Positions 28,064 through 36,399 of a stretch of DNA of 64,000 nt are shown in pieces. Origin of the DNA: Collimonas sp. OK307. GTDB lineage: Bacteria > Pseudomonadota > Gammaproteobacteria > Burkholderiales > Burkholderiaceae_D. The notes beneath the pieces are model-generated. The model ran no database searches, had not been told where the DNA came from, and worked only from the letters and a program-made list of their open reading frames with translations. The stretch is from contig NZ_FOQI01000001.1 of assembly GCF_900113705.1 (NCBI RefSeq), positions 124,001 to 188,000 of the forward strand. Direction: 5' to 3'. The position numbers were made by a program, and so were the translations under genes. Numbering within the stretch: position 1 is the stretch's first letter; the number at the start of each line of letters is the position of its first letter.

Positions 28064-28870
28064 TTAAGCGGCAATTTCTTCAAGAGATGTTTCCGTCACC
28101 CCCAGATCTTTGTCAGACCAACGTACCCCATCACCACGAACCGTTGTCCGGTTCAGGACTCGCCGATATGCCGTACTGATCGGCGTCGCTTTGTGCGCAA
28201 CGTGAAAATTGTCAGCGACTATAAAATCGCCGGCTTGCCATTCATGTGTGTACACAGCGCCAGGACGTGAAAGATGTGCGTTTAGTTTTTCTATCAACAA
28301 CGCCGAATCTTCGGAACCCAATCCCGCGACACCTGCGGTCAGCCCGACATTTAGATAAATTCCCAGTTTTTTGGTTTTGGGGTGAGTCCAAACTAGCGGG
28401 TGCCGTATGCCGTTGCGATGGACCGTAGTTAAGAGGCCGATTTCTGTCTTTATAGGTGACGGCAGTTCGTCATAAGCGCGCTGCGAATCGGTAAATAAGG
28501 TGTCGCCGCCGACCTCTGGCTGTTCAACCATATGCCAAATTGAAATCGCAGTAACTATCTCCTTGAATGAGCCGTCGGAATGCCAGTAGCGGCCGACATC
28601 CGTGGCGCCATCCGCAGCACGGCTTGCGACCCTGAAAATTTCCGGGTAACCAGGAATCCTCGCAACGCTTGGGGGAAATGTTTCAAGAGCCCCAAATGTC
28701 TCCGATACGGAAATTTCTTCCCTTGAACTCAAATTTTGCTTATGCGCAAGCAGCAAACCATGTTCGAGCAACGCTGCACGAAGCTGGTTAGCTTCATGGT
28801 CAGTTATGCCTTTCAAATCCACATCCTCAACCAGTGCACCAAAACCTGTGTCCATTGGCGTAATTTTCAT
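28064..28870 (-). CDS. TauD/TfdA-family Fe(II)/2-oxoglutarate dioxygenase
   Basis: This 268-residue dioxygenase uses 2-oxoglutarate and oxygen to hydroxylate a small molecule such as taurine, an alkylsulphate or a phenoxy acid. The iron ligands are visible: H97-x-D99 in RYWHSDGSF and the distal H226 in NFHVAHKAT. The 2-oxoglutarate-binding arginine follows in the RRVLNRTTV segment. The ATG at 28870 has GGAGA six bases before it; an in-frame TTG four codons earlier is less likely. It is a single gene, convergent with the LysR gene, with a 328-bp upstream gap. Confidence 0.9.
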   Translation of the reverse strand: MKITPMDTGFGALVEDVDLKGITDHEANQLRAALLEHGLLLAHKQNLSSREEISVSETFGALETFPPSVARIPGYPEIFRVASRAADGATDVGRYWHSDGSFKEIVTAISIWHMVEQPEVGGDTLFTDSQRAYDELPSPIKTEIGLLTTVHRNGIRHPLVWTHPKTKKLGIYLNVGLTAGVAGLGSEDSALLIEKLNAHLSRPGAVYTHEWQAGDFIVADNFHVAHKATPISTAYRRVLNRTTVRGDGVRWSDKDLGVTETSLEEIAA

Positions 28871-29198
28871 GCTGTTCTCCAATCATCTGCTCATGGGGCG
28901 CTGACATGCTCGCAGCGAATGAGCAAACTGTATCCCCAGCGCCGAGGAGTGAGAATATGCGGAAAGCGGTGAACACTATTGCACCATGCACAAAGGTGGA
29001 CTCATTTTTTTCTTCGGGTAACGTGTCACTGAAAAGTCACGAGGGCTTCTCGTAATCATTCAGGGTTTTGGTAGGTTTCGTCAAGCCCTTGCGCCGCGTA
29101 TGGCTGAGTTCAGGTCTTAATAGTGACGGCAAATAAGAAAGAAATCTGGACCGACTCGCAAGATTGTTCTGGATTGACTCGATATCGAATATCGACCA
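28871..29198 (-). other. Intergenic region, no gene recognised; palindrome at one end
   Basis: This is the 328-bp spacer between the TauD-type gene and the ABM-domain gene. I see no coding sequence. At 29179-29195, three bases after the ABM stop, there is a perfect palindrome: TCGATAT, CGA, ATATCGA. It is too A/T-rich and lacks a T-tract to be a clear terminator; it could be a protein-binding site. Confidence 0.45.
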
Positions 29199-29747
29199 TC
29201 AGCTGAATAGCCAACGCGATATCAACTTAGTGTAATGCGGCATGATCAGGTAAACCATCAGGAACACGATAATTACCGCGGTCACAAAATTGCTGACGAT
29301 CGGCCATCCAAGCACCGGCGCCGCCTGAAATAGTGGGCGCAATATCCTCGGCACTAAGACCGTAAGTGGGAAAATTGCGGAAAGCGTAACCAGGAATTGC
29401 TTGAACGGTTTAGCTTTCTTCTGTGCCGGACCCGCTGGCGTGAACCAATATTCAAGGCCGGTTTTGATCTCGATTTGTTCGCCGCTGACGAGCAGCCGCG
29501 CGACTCGCTCAGTGAAGCGTTTGCGCGTATCCGACTCTACCCAATCCCGCAAGTGCTCATGGGTATCGAAGCGCAGCACAATCGTATAGGTACCTGAACC
29601 GCCGTGAGGCCGAATGATATTAACCCCGAGATGCCCTGCAAAGCGCTGCGCATTCGGTACGATCTCATTAAGCCATGCCTCGTATTGCGGCTCGACACCG
29701 GCTATGACCTGGTGCTGTATCACTAGCGTTACGATCGCATTATCCAT
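29199..29747 (-). CDS. Antibiotic-biosynthesis-monooxygenase (ABM)-domain membrane protein
   Basis: This 182-residue protein begins with an ABM-type alpha/beta barrel (residues about 1-100; IQHQVIAGVEPQYEAWLNEI, HLGVNIIRPHG, YTIVLRFDTHEHLRDW). Two hydrophobic helices follow (about 118-140 and 147-172), so the domain is tethered to the inner membrane. Such ABM-plus-two-helix proteins are widespread but of unknown function; the ABM fold often acts on haem or quinone-like compounds. The start at 29747 (MDNAIV) is the point where similarity to the fold begins; an upstream in-frame ATG at 29810 would run into a response-regulator remnant. Confidence 0.8.
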   Translation of the reverse strand: MDNAIVTLVIQHQVIAGVEPQYEAWLNEIVPNAQRFAGHLGVNIIRPHGGSGTYTIVLRFDTHEHLRDWVESDTRKRFTERVARLLVSGEQIEIKTGLEYWFTPAGPAQKKAKPFKQFLVTLSAIFPLTVLVPRILRPLFQAAPVLGWPIVSNFVTAVIIVFLMVYLIMPHYTKLISRWLFS

Positions 29748-29805
29748 GGGCGCCCTGTTGTTCTGGAAAGACGTATCGGGCCGCACCAGCGATGTCATCC
29801 GGCGG

Positions 29806-29919
29806 CGCAATAATCGCGGTTAAGTCTTCCCGCAAGATAAAGTGGTCATCCGCTATAAGGATGCTAATCTCGACCGGCTTCGACGCATTGACAACCTGAT
29901 CGTGGCGAACTAGTTGCTT
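29806..29919 (-). pseudogene. N-terminal fragment of a NarL-type response regulator
   Basis: The minus strand encodes EISILIADDHFILREDLTAII, which is the beta-1/helix-1 start of a receiver domain with the acidic-pocket aspartates. After about 25 residues the similarity ends and the frame runs on into unrelated sequence (APPDDIAGAAR). No phospho-acceptor segment or DNA-binding domain follows. It resembles the start of the regulator at 30329-30952 (ISILIADDHPLILAGLTSLI). It looks like a truncated copy left beside the ABM gene. The boundaries are approximate. Confidence 0.7.
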
Positions 29920-30328
29920 CATTTATGGCGCCTCAAGTTTTAGTGAACGTTAACACCGCCGCCGGCTTTGTGTATTGAATCATTCGGCTTTACCAGTCCG
30001 TCAGTCGACTCGTGTTGCTTGCTGCCTAGCCCCATGACTCAAGGCGCTCGTCAAGATGTTGCAGGGCATGACGGCCAAGACGAGTTGATTATGATACTCC
30101 ACTCAGCCGATTCGCTCACCACCATTGCGCCCGATGGTTCCAACCAGGACAGCAGCAAGAAGAACAGCTCCGATCACTGGCGGTTGCAAAGTCGCGTTGA
30201 CATTCAGGAAGCTGAAATCGAGCGCAATTTTGTGAGTTTGATTGAGCGAGGCTAATCAGACGCTTACATTGGTTTCCTGATGATCTGCTGACGAAAGGCC
30301 ACGCTTGAAGGGCTACGTTCGTCACAGT
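29920..30328 (-). other. Intergenic region with possible degraded membrane-protein fragment
   Basis: No intact gene is visible in these roughly 400 bp. On the minus strand near 30120-30250 there is a short hydrophobic reading (NATLQPPVIGAVLLAAVLVG) flanked by stops. It could be the relic of a small membrane protein, but I recognise no family. A plus-strand ORF over the same bases has no ribosome site and unusual composition, and I did not accept it. Confidence 0.3.
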
Positions 30329-30952
30329 TCAAAAGATGCCTAGCAGGCCGCGTCGAGCTGCGACGGTTGCCGCTTCGGTCCGACTAGAAACATTGAGCTT
30401 CGCAAGAATATTGTTCACGTGGAATTTCACGGTGCCGACTTCAATCCCGGCGCTGCGCGCAATCATCTTATTACTCTTTCCAGTGGCTAGATGAACGAGA
30501 ATTTCCAGTTCGCGCTTCGACAATCTGTTTGTCTCCATCCGCTCTGCCAATTTCAATGCAACGTCAGTCGGCAAGAATTTACATCCCGCAGCCACGGTCT
30601 TTATGCATTTGATCAGTTGCTCCACTCCGGAGTCTTTGAGCAAATATGCCTGTGCGCCAGCGTGCAGGCCGCGATACACATCTTCTTCACCTTGGTATGA
30701 CGTAAGGATTACGATACATGCGTCGGGATCTAGACGACGAATGCATTCGATTGTTTCAACCCCGTTCATTTCCGGCATATTGAGATCGATGAGAACCACA
30801 TTGGGACGCATTTTCTCGTAATAGTCCAATGCCTGGCGTCCGTTTGAGGCCTGCGCTACAAGACGGAATTCGGGTGTCGCGTTGATGAGCGATGTAAGGC
30901 CCGCGAGAATCAACGGATGGTCGTCTGCTATGAGAATTGAAATGGCGTCCAT
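30329..30952 (-). CDS. NarL-type response regulator partner of the pseudokinase-sensor kinase
   Basis: This 207-residue regulator has a receiver domain (residues 4-120; IADDH, phospho-acceptor D56 in VLIDLNMP, lysine in LLKDSG). The C-terminal LuxR helix-turn-helix is nearly identical to that of the truncated regulator at the left edge of the window. The ATG at 30952 follows the kinase stop by one base (TGAcATG), so the pair is co-transcribed and coupled. A longer in-frame reading upstream lies inside the kinase gene and is not credible. It should be phosphorylated by the adjacent kinase. Its own targets are not evident from the sequence. Confidence 0.93.
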   Translation of the reverse strand: MDAISILIADDHPLILAGLTSLINATPEFRLVAQASNGRQALDYYEKMRPNVVLIDLNMPEMNGVETIECIRRLDPDACIVILTSYQGEEDVYRGLHAGAQAYLLKDSGVEQLIKCIKTVAAGCKFLPTDVALKLAERMETNRLSKRELEILVHLATGKSNKMIARSAGIEVGTVKFHVNNILAKLNVSSRTEAATVAARRGLLGIF

Positions 30953-30953
30953 G

Positions 30954-32927
30954 TCAGGTAGATTTCTTGTCAGAATTGAGAATTTTTCTATCGCCGGGCA
31001 TTTCAACCCAGGTGCTGCCTGGGCGTAAACTGACGTGGAATGAGGTACCGGTCGGTTGCCGAGACACGCACCAAATTCGCCCGCCATGGGCCTCGACAAT
31101 TGAGCGGCAGATCGTAAGCCCTATACCCATACCTGAAGGCTTGGTCGAAAAGAGTGGATCGAACAGGCGTTCAGCTGAATTGGCGTCAATGCCTATTCCA
31201 TTGTCTTCGACGCTAAGCCGGACAGTGCCGGAGGTATCTACGATCGCAGTCCGGACGTCCAGCACACGGGTTCTGCTCTCGACGTTGCTCATTGCGTCAA
31301 TCGCATTCAACAATAGATTCATCATGACCTGCTGCAACTGCACTCGATCGGCACTGAGCAAGCGTGTGCCAAGCGTAAATTGGGTGCGGACTTTGATTTT
31401 GCGATTTTGTAATTCAGCTCGAAGTAGTAGCAACACCTCCCGAATCGCATCGTCTATTATAAAAGGAGCAATTTCAGGTCCCGCTTTGCAGGCCATACCT
31501 CTAATGCTTCGGATCACGCTCCCCGCAGAATTACCTGCTTGAAGTATTAGGTTTAAGGCAGCCTCGACTTGAGCTAAATGCGCTGGCCCTTGCCGTAACC
31601 AACATAGCGCAGCATTGGCATTTAGTACGATTGCGGCTAAAGGCTGACTGATTTCGTGGCCCATTGATGCAGCGAATTGCCCCATTGTTGTTATCCGCTC
31701 CGCACGGGCAAGTTCGGCCTGTGCAAGGCGTAATGCTTCATCAGAACGCTTTTGACTGCTAACGTCTATGATTGATCCGAAAAATTCCAGTTTGCCGGCA
31801 CGGTTGATTTCGGTCCGTCCGACGCTTCGCAGATGACGCAGGGTGCCGTCAGGTAGCGCAATACGAAATTCCTGCTGCAGACTTTGGCCCTCGTTTAGCA
31901 CCTCGTATATCTCTCTTTCGACCTGCGTCCTGTCGTCGGAATGTACGCGCTCCAAGAATTCTTTGATGGTGATCGTACGGGGCAGGGAATCAAAATTGAG
32001 TATTCGAATGAATTCCTTGCAGCAATTAAATTCGCCGGTTTCAATATTCCATCGCCATATACCCGCTTGAGTGAGTATCCGCGCGATTTCGAGCGATGTC
32101 TGGCTGGCTTTCAATGCGTCTTCGGCATTTCGGCGACGGTCACTTTCCAATTGCAATTGCTTGGATAGAGAGGCGTTTTCGAGCGAAAGCATTTCTTGTG
32201 TCGCCAATAATTCATGAGCACTTCCATGTCGCAAGGGCGCGCAAGTATTAGCTCTCCCACTTTTGCGCCATTCGCTCCGGCAACGTACAAGATCGGTCAA
32301 TACGGATTGGGCGCTTTGATAGTATTCGCCGTTATTCCTGCCAAGAAGTTCCATCACAATTAAGGAGAGACTCTCCCATATTTGTGTGCTTGGTTCGGCG
32401 CGGCCGGCCGTAGGCCCTAATGAATACAAGTCGTTGCGGCAGCCGTCCAGCCCGCGAAAAACGGCATGTCGGTCCGGCATGGCATGGGCTCTACAGATTT
32501 TGGTAGTGGACTCGTATCCCGTCTGTGTTTCAGTTAAATATTCAGTTAAATATTTAGCTTTGCCAAAACCGGTCAAGTAAATTCTGCGGTTGTTTGCCAG
32601 AACGATACTGGAAGGGTGTAAATCAAGGTGTAACAATCCGCTGGAATGCATGTCCTTTACTGCAGCCGTGAGCGCTAAGGCGACGGACAAAAAATCTCCC
32701 GCGTCCAATCGCCCTTTTGGAAGACTGCATAGCGGCACACCTCCTGGATCGGGAAAAATAAGTGCAGGCGCCTGGTCGCAGGTCTCTAGCGATGGAGGTA
32801 TCAAGGCCCAATTGGGGCCTAGTCGCTTTCGAAGATCGAACTCGCGTTCTGAAACATGTCGTACCTCCGGATTTTGAGCATGGCTGGCAAAAGCACCGAG
32901 CGTGAGCCCCCAAAGTGCGAGTGGCAT
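30954..32927 (-). CDS. Sensor histidine kinase with N-terminal Ser/Thr pseudokinase-like domain
   Basis: Residues about 30-270 of this 657-residue protein resemble the Ser/Thr-kinase domain of very large 'trifunctional' kinase/AAA/histidine-kinase proteins: LIFPDPGGVPL, LHLDLHPSSIVL, IYLTGFGKA, NDLYSLG, EYYQSAQSVLTDLVRC. Key residues are degenerate. The HRDLKxxN loop reads HLDLHPSS, DFG reads TGFG, and the lysine-bearing N-lobe is absent. The AAA and GAF parts of the large relatives are missing. A PAS domain (about 290-400) and a HisKA/HATPase module follow directly, with H424 in MGHEISQPLAA and NLLLNAID, DNGIGI and GMGIGLTICRSI boxes. The start at 32927 has AGGAAA upstream and avoids overlap with the divergent LysR gene. 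Confidence 0.86.
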   Translation of the reverse strand: MPLALWGLTLGAFASHAQNPEVRHVSEREFDLRKRLGPNWALIPPSLETCDQAPALIFPDPGGVPLCSLPKGRLDAGDFLSVALALTAAVKDMHSSGLLHLDLHPSSIVLANNRRIYLTGFGKAKYLTEYLTETQTGYESTTKICRAHAMPDRHAVFRGLDGCRNDLYSLGPTAGRAEPSTQIWESLSLIVMELLGRNNGEYYQSAQSVLTDLVRCRSEWRKSGRANTCAPLRHGSAHELLATQEMLSLENASLSKQLQLESDRRRNAEDALKASQTSLEIARILTQAGIWRWNIETGEFNCCKEFIRILNFDSLPRTITIKEFLERVHSDDRTQVEREIYEVLNEGQSLQQEFRIALPDGTLRHLRSVGRTEINRAGKLEFFGSIIDVSSQKRSDEALRLAQAELARAERITTMGQFAASMGHEISQPLAAIVLNANAALCWLRQGPAHLAQVEAALNLILQAGNSAGSVIRSIRGMACKAGPEIAPFIIDDAIREVLLLLRAELQNRKIKVRTQFTLGTRLLSADRVQLQQVMMNLLLNAIDAMSNVESRTRVLDVRTAIVDTSGTVRLSVEDNGIGIDANSAERLFDPLFSTKPSGMGIGLTICRSIVEAHGGRIWCVSRQPTGTSFHVSLRPGSTWVEMPGDRKILNSDKKST

Positions 32928-33027
32928 GATGTTTTTCCTGTTTGGGTTTGACACTAGGCAGTTTGATGGCTGACTCAGCAAAGAAAAATCATTATCGATA
33001 CAATACATTTTTGACTGAAAGTCACAA

Positions 33028-33924
33028 ATGTTGAATATTGACTCGCTGATTGCTTTCGTAACCGTGATTGATACCGGTACATTTTCTGCTGCGGCCGAGC
33101 GACTGGGCCAAACTCCTTCGGGAATAAGCCGCGCTATTTCACGCCTGGAATCGCAATTGCGCATGACCTTGTTAACGCGCACCACCCGCCGATTGGATTT
33201 GACTGAAGAAGGTGGATGGCTATTGAAGCGGGCAAGAAAAATTCTGTTTGACTTACAGGACACTGAAGAGCAAATGACCGCTCGCCTTTCCCAACCCTCT
33301 GGCCTGGTACGCGTTAGCGCAGCAACTCCTGCACTGGATCATTTGCTCGCTCCTTTGGCGGCGGGATTCATGGATGCCTATCCGTTAGTGCGGCTGGAGC
33401 TGATAAGTGGCGAAACCGTGATCAATCTGATTGAGGCGCGTATCGATCTGGCAATTCGTATCGGCCCGCTGGGCGACTCGACACTTAATTCCAGACATCT
33501 GGGAACGAGCCGACTCCGATTGTTGGCTTCTCCAGAATATTTGGCGCGCCATGGCGTACCGGAAAACATCGATCAATTATTTCGTCATCGCCTACTAGGT
33601 TTTACGGCGCCGAGCTCACTTAACATCTGGCCTCTTCCGCAACAAGGAGGCGATGGAATTCCGGTGCAACCGGTCATTGCGGCCTCAAGCGGAGAAACGT
33701 TGCGTCACTTGGCATTGGCCGGCGCCGGCATAGTGAATCTAGCCGATTTCCTTACGCATAACGATGTATTGAGCGGACGTCTGGTGCAAATCCTGGAATC
33801 GGTGACGTTGCCTTGGAGTCAACCGGTATGGGCCGTATTTTACAAACAGGGGGCATTGGCGCCGCGCATCGGAGCATTGGTCAATTTTTTAGCGCAGAGA
33901 CTTAAAGGGGTATTGAATGACTGA
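33028..33924 (+). CDS. LysR-family transcriptional regulator
   Basis: This is a 298-residue LysR regulator. The winged helix-turn-helix (residues 1-62) contains FSAAAERLGQTPSGISRAISRLE, and the effector domain covers about 88-295 with IDLAIRIGPLGDSTL. It is divergent from the pseudokinase-sensor operon with a 100-bp gap, so the two promoters overlap and it might regulate that operon. It could equally be an orphan left from the degraded genes downstream. No metabolic gene adjoins it on the other side, only pseudogene fragments. Confidence 0.92.
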   Translation: MLNIDSLIAFVTVIDTGTFSAAAERLGQTPSGISRAISRLESQLRMTLLTRTTRRLDLTEEGGWLLKRARKILFDLQDTEEQMTARLSQPSGLVRVSAATPALDHLLAPLAAGFMDAYPLVRLELISGETVINLIEARIDLAIRIGPLGDSTLNSRHLGTSRLRLLASPEYLARHGVPENIDQLFRHRLLGFTAPSSLNIWPLPQQGGDGIPVQPVIAASSGETLRHLALAGAGIVNLADFLTHNDVLSGRLVQILESVTLPWSQPVWAVFYKQGALAPRIGALVNFLAQRLKGVLND

Positions 33925-34097
33925 ACGCCGCAATGATTAGATTGAGTCGTATTCTGTTGATATCGAGTATTTTATGCCAAGCCATTACTTGAGAAATTGG
34001 AAGGGTAGCTGAATCGTACTCACACCACTTAACGCGACACAACCTTGTAATTTTCTTGCTACGGCGGGAGTCATTAGATAATCCGACTGCACTTTTC

Positions 34098-34400
34098 CTA
34101 GAACTGATGACGTAACGCTAAGCGGATGACAAATTGCTTGTCATTGTCGGAGCCGGCGCCACCAGAACCAGGAATATACGCTTGATCAAGTGATGCTCCA
34201 GTCAAATCGCCGCCAACTTTTTGGTAAACAGTCTGCATATAGAGATCAGTCCGTGTAGAAAAATTGTAATCTGCCATCAACCCAAGTGTCGACCATTTTG
34301 GTTTGGCGTTGCCAACCGTTGTGTCCTATTTCGCCTCTTCCAATTACCCATATCTTTCCGAAGCGAGGTTGAAGCCCATCCGCATATCGGCGACACATGG
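34098..34400 (-). pseudogene. C-terminal part of a broken porin gene with two nonsense codons
   Basis: On the minus strand one frame reads MGFNLASERYG-stop-LEEAK-stop-DTTVGNAKPKWSTLGL, continues LMADYNFSTRTDLYMQTVYQ and ends FVIRLALRHQF. This is the last third of a Burkholderiales porin, including the C-terminal phenylalanine. The two in-frame stops (TAA, then TAG) stand where the family usually has glutamine, consistent with C-to-T changes of CAA and CAG. The 5' two thirds are missing, replaced by a fragment of another gene. Nothing here could make a functional barrel. Confidence 0.78.
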
Positions 34401-34404
34401 TTTT

Positions 34405-34674
34405 GCGGTACCCACCGATCACGTAGCCGTGTAAGCGGTCCGTGAAATACAGATTAAGAAATGGTTTGTCCGGGTCATCATCGACAAGTTGTTGTGCGAG
34501 TTTGCTAGCGTTGACGGCATCAGCAGCTTTCGCCGCCTGCCTCAAGATCAGCGAAGCGGCCTGTGCGCCATCAAGTTGCTTCTCCCAGGTCCGCCCGCCA
34601 TCGCGTGTTGCAAGCACGATCCCGCCATGGCTGACGACGGGGCGTTCGTATCTCATGTAATTCTGTTGTCGCAC
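34405..34674 (-). pseudogene. Fragment of a YCF48/BNR-repeat protein
   Basis: The minus strand reads GGIVLATRDGGRTWEKQLDG, an alpha-helical insert, then DDDPDKPFLNLYFTDRLHGYVIGG. This matches the C-terminal half of YCF48-related BNR-repeat proteins, which often accompany MMPL/RND transporters and DUF1302/DUF1329 genes in proteobacteria. After the last glycines the reading passes into the porin remnant in another frame. The upstream part is also lost. No transporter gene remains nearby. It is a gene relic joined to the porin relic at about 34400. Confidence 0.68.
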
Positions 34675-35049
34675 TCGAAGCCAATATTCTTTTCTCGATT
34701 TTTTGCCTCAATTGAGGATATTGATTGAAGAGTGTGTTGAGAGCTCCTGCAGCTCCGTAACCCCAATGATCTGCTTTAATCGGCTTCTTGCGCTGATAGC
34801 CATTGGGATGCACTGCGGATATCGCGGCAACGCGTGGGCACAGGTGTCCACGCCCCGCAACTGGGTCATTACCGCGAATTTCGGATGCCGATAAATCAGC
34901 GCGTAGAAAACATCAGAAAATTATCCATGATCATTTTTTGATAGAAGATGTCATTGCACCGATCCCGGTTCCAATACTGCCACCTGGGGTTTTCCGAAGG
35001 CAACGTCATGCCTGGCATGCGGGGAGTGGGCACTGCGTATCGAAGCCCG
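34675..35049. other. Spacer between pseudogenes and receiver gene; nothing recognised
   Basis: These roughly 375 bp hold no intact gene. The minus strand at about 34690-34815 has a short protein-like stretch (KADHWGYGAAGALNTLFNQY) without a start, a ribosome site or a family I recognise. It is probably more of the degraded neighbourhood. Confidence 0.35.
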
Positions 35050-35490
35050 TTACACCACTCTCCCCTCCTTAAATAAAAGAACGTTTCTCAATATCTGCAA
35101 GACTGTACTCGCAGTGGGCGGCTTACTGTACGCACACACATGGGGGAAACCCGCCTCGCGCGCCAGCATGATGTGGAGATCAAGTACTTTACGCTCGTCC
35201 GAACTCATCCAGACCAGCATAGGTAGCGCTTGCCCGGCGTTGCGCGCCAGCTCTGCCTGCCTGACGGCGAAGCGGGAACCATTCATGTTTGGCATGTTGA
35301 TGTCGCAAAAAACGACATCCACCGGCAGCCGCGCCATGACCTCGATCGCCTCGACGCCATCGTTGGCGACCACTACCGAATGACAGCCCCATCGGTGCAG
35401 CTGTTCGGCCAGCAGTTTTTGTTGCAGGGGATGATCTTCGACAATCAGGATGGATAGTTCGGCGATGGTATTCAACGATACTCCCGACAA
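35050..35490 (-). CDS. Receiver-only response regulator
   Basis: This 146-residue protein is a lone receiver domain. The acidic pocket is IVEDH, the phospho-acceptor is D63 in VVFCDINMPNMNG, and the conserved lysine sits in AYSKPP. No DNA-binding or enzymatic domain follows. It is the third gene of the BvgAS-like locus, 144 bp after the BvgA-like gene. Because the hybrid kinase ends in an HPt domain, this protein may compete for or drain phosphate from the relay, or signal through protein contacts. The residues between the phospho-acceptor and the lysine are longer than usual (RFAVRQAELARNAGQ). Confidence 0.9.
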   Translation of the reverse strand: MSGVSLNTIAELSILIVEDHPLQQKLLAEQLHRWGCHSVVVANDGVEAIEVMARLPVDVVFCDINMPNMNGSRFAVRQAELARNAGQALPMLVWMSSDERKVLDLHIMLAREAGFPHVCAYSKPPTASTVLQILRNVLLFKEGRVV

Positions 35491-35634
35491 TTTTCAATGT
35501 CTGCCATTGTGCATGGCGCTGTCGGGATTGGATGCAGGAAATATCTGATTGTGACAGGCAATATTTCTGTAAATTAAGTGGGCTTCGTCGGTAGCCCAAA
35601 ACGGCGCAACATCGCGATGCAGGACAAGGCGCGG

Positions 35635-36270
35635 TCACTCCTCGCCGGCAACGCCGTTACGCTTGGCAAATTCTATCAGTTCGACCAATGAATTCATGTT
35701 TAGCTTGATCAGCAAGCGGGTCTTGTAGGTGCTGACGGTTTTATCGCTGAGCAGCATGCGTTCGGCAATGTCCTTGTTCAACATACCCTGGGCCAGGTAT
35801 TGCAACACCACCATCTCGCGGTTGGATAAACTGGCAAGTTGCTCGGCTTCGTTCACCTGGCGGTCTCCGAAGCGGGCATTGCTGGTAGCGATGTTCGGAA
35901 AATAGGTGTAGCCGGAGAGAATCGCCTTGGCGGCATCGACCAGTTCGTTCAGATCACCCTGCTTCCAGACATAACCGGCGGCGCCGGCCATCTTGCAGCG
36001 GAAAGCGAAATGGAGCGGATTATGCGAGGTCAGCACCAGCACTTGCATGGCGCCTTCAAGGTCTTTGAGTCGTTCAATTACTTCCATTCCATCCAGTTTT
36101 GGCAGGGTCAGGTCGAGCACGACCAGATCTGGCGCAAATTCTTTGGCCAGGCTCACCGCGTCAATGCCGTTATTGGTTTCAGCGACCACGCTATGACCCT
36201 CGCGTTCCAGCAAAGAACGCACTGCCATACGGATCACCGGATGATCGTCGACGATCAGAATCTTACCCAT
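35635..36270 (-). CDS. BvgA/EvgA-like response regulator
   Basis: This 211-residue NarL-type regulator has receiver residues KILIVDDHPVIRMAVRSLL, phospho-acceptor D53 in VVLDLTLP, the conserved lysine in YVWKQGD and a LuxR helix-turn-helix (SNREMVVLQYLAQGMLNKDIA, SDKTVSTYKTRLLIKLN). The YVWKQGD and DKTVSTYK features are typical of BvgA/EvgA. It is 150 bp downstream of the hybrid kinase on the same strand. A strong BvgA-like inverted heptad lies 130-143 bp upstream of its start, suggesting its own autoregulated promoter. Confidence 0.93.
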   Translation of the reverse strand: MGKILIVDDHPVIRMAVRSLLEREGHSVVAETNNGIDAVSLAKEFAPDLVVLDLTLPKLDGMEVIERLKDLEGAMQVLVLTSHNPLHFAFRCKMAGAAGYVWKQGDLNELVDAAKAILSGYTYFPNIATSNARFGDRQVNEAEQLASLSNREMVVLQYLAQGMLNKDIAERMLLSDKTVSTYKTRLLIKLNMNSLVELIEFAKRNGVAGEE

Positions 36271-36399
36271 GCACTACTCCAGAAATCTATCTATTGAACT
36301 TAAGCTAAGCTGTTTTTTTAAACCGCCTGCTTCCAATGGCGGTGATAAATAGTCCTACATATCGGGAAGGACGGATAGCGGAATTATCCTATTTTTCCG

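Noticed and set aside
29968-30255. A 95-codon plus-strand reading frame in a gap
   Set aside because: It has no ribosome site or recognisable family and contains a low-complexity Ser/Asp/Lys stretch; the opposite strand reads more protein-like. I treat the region as non-coding or degraded.
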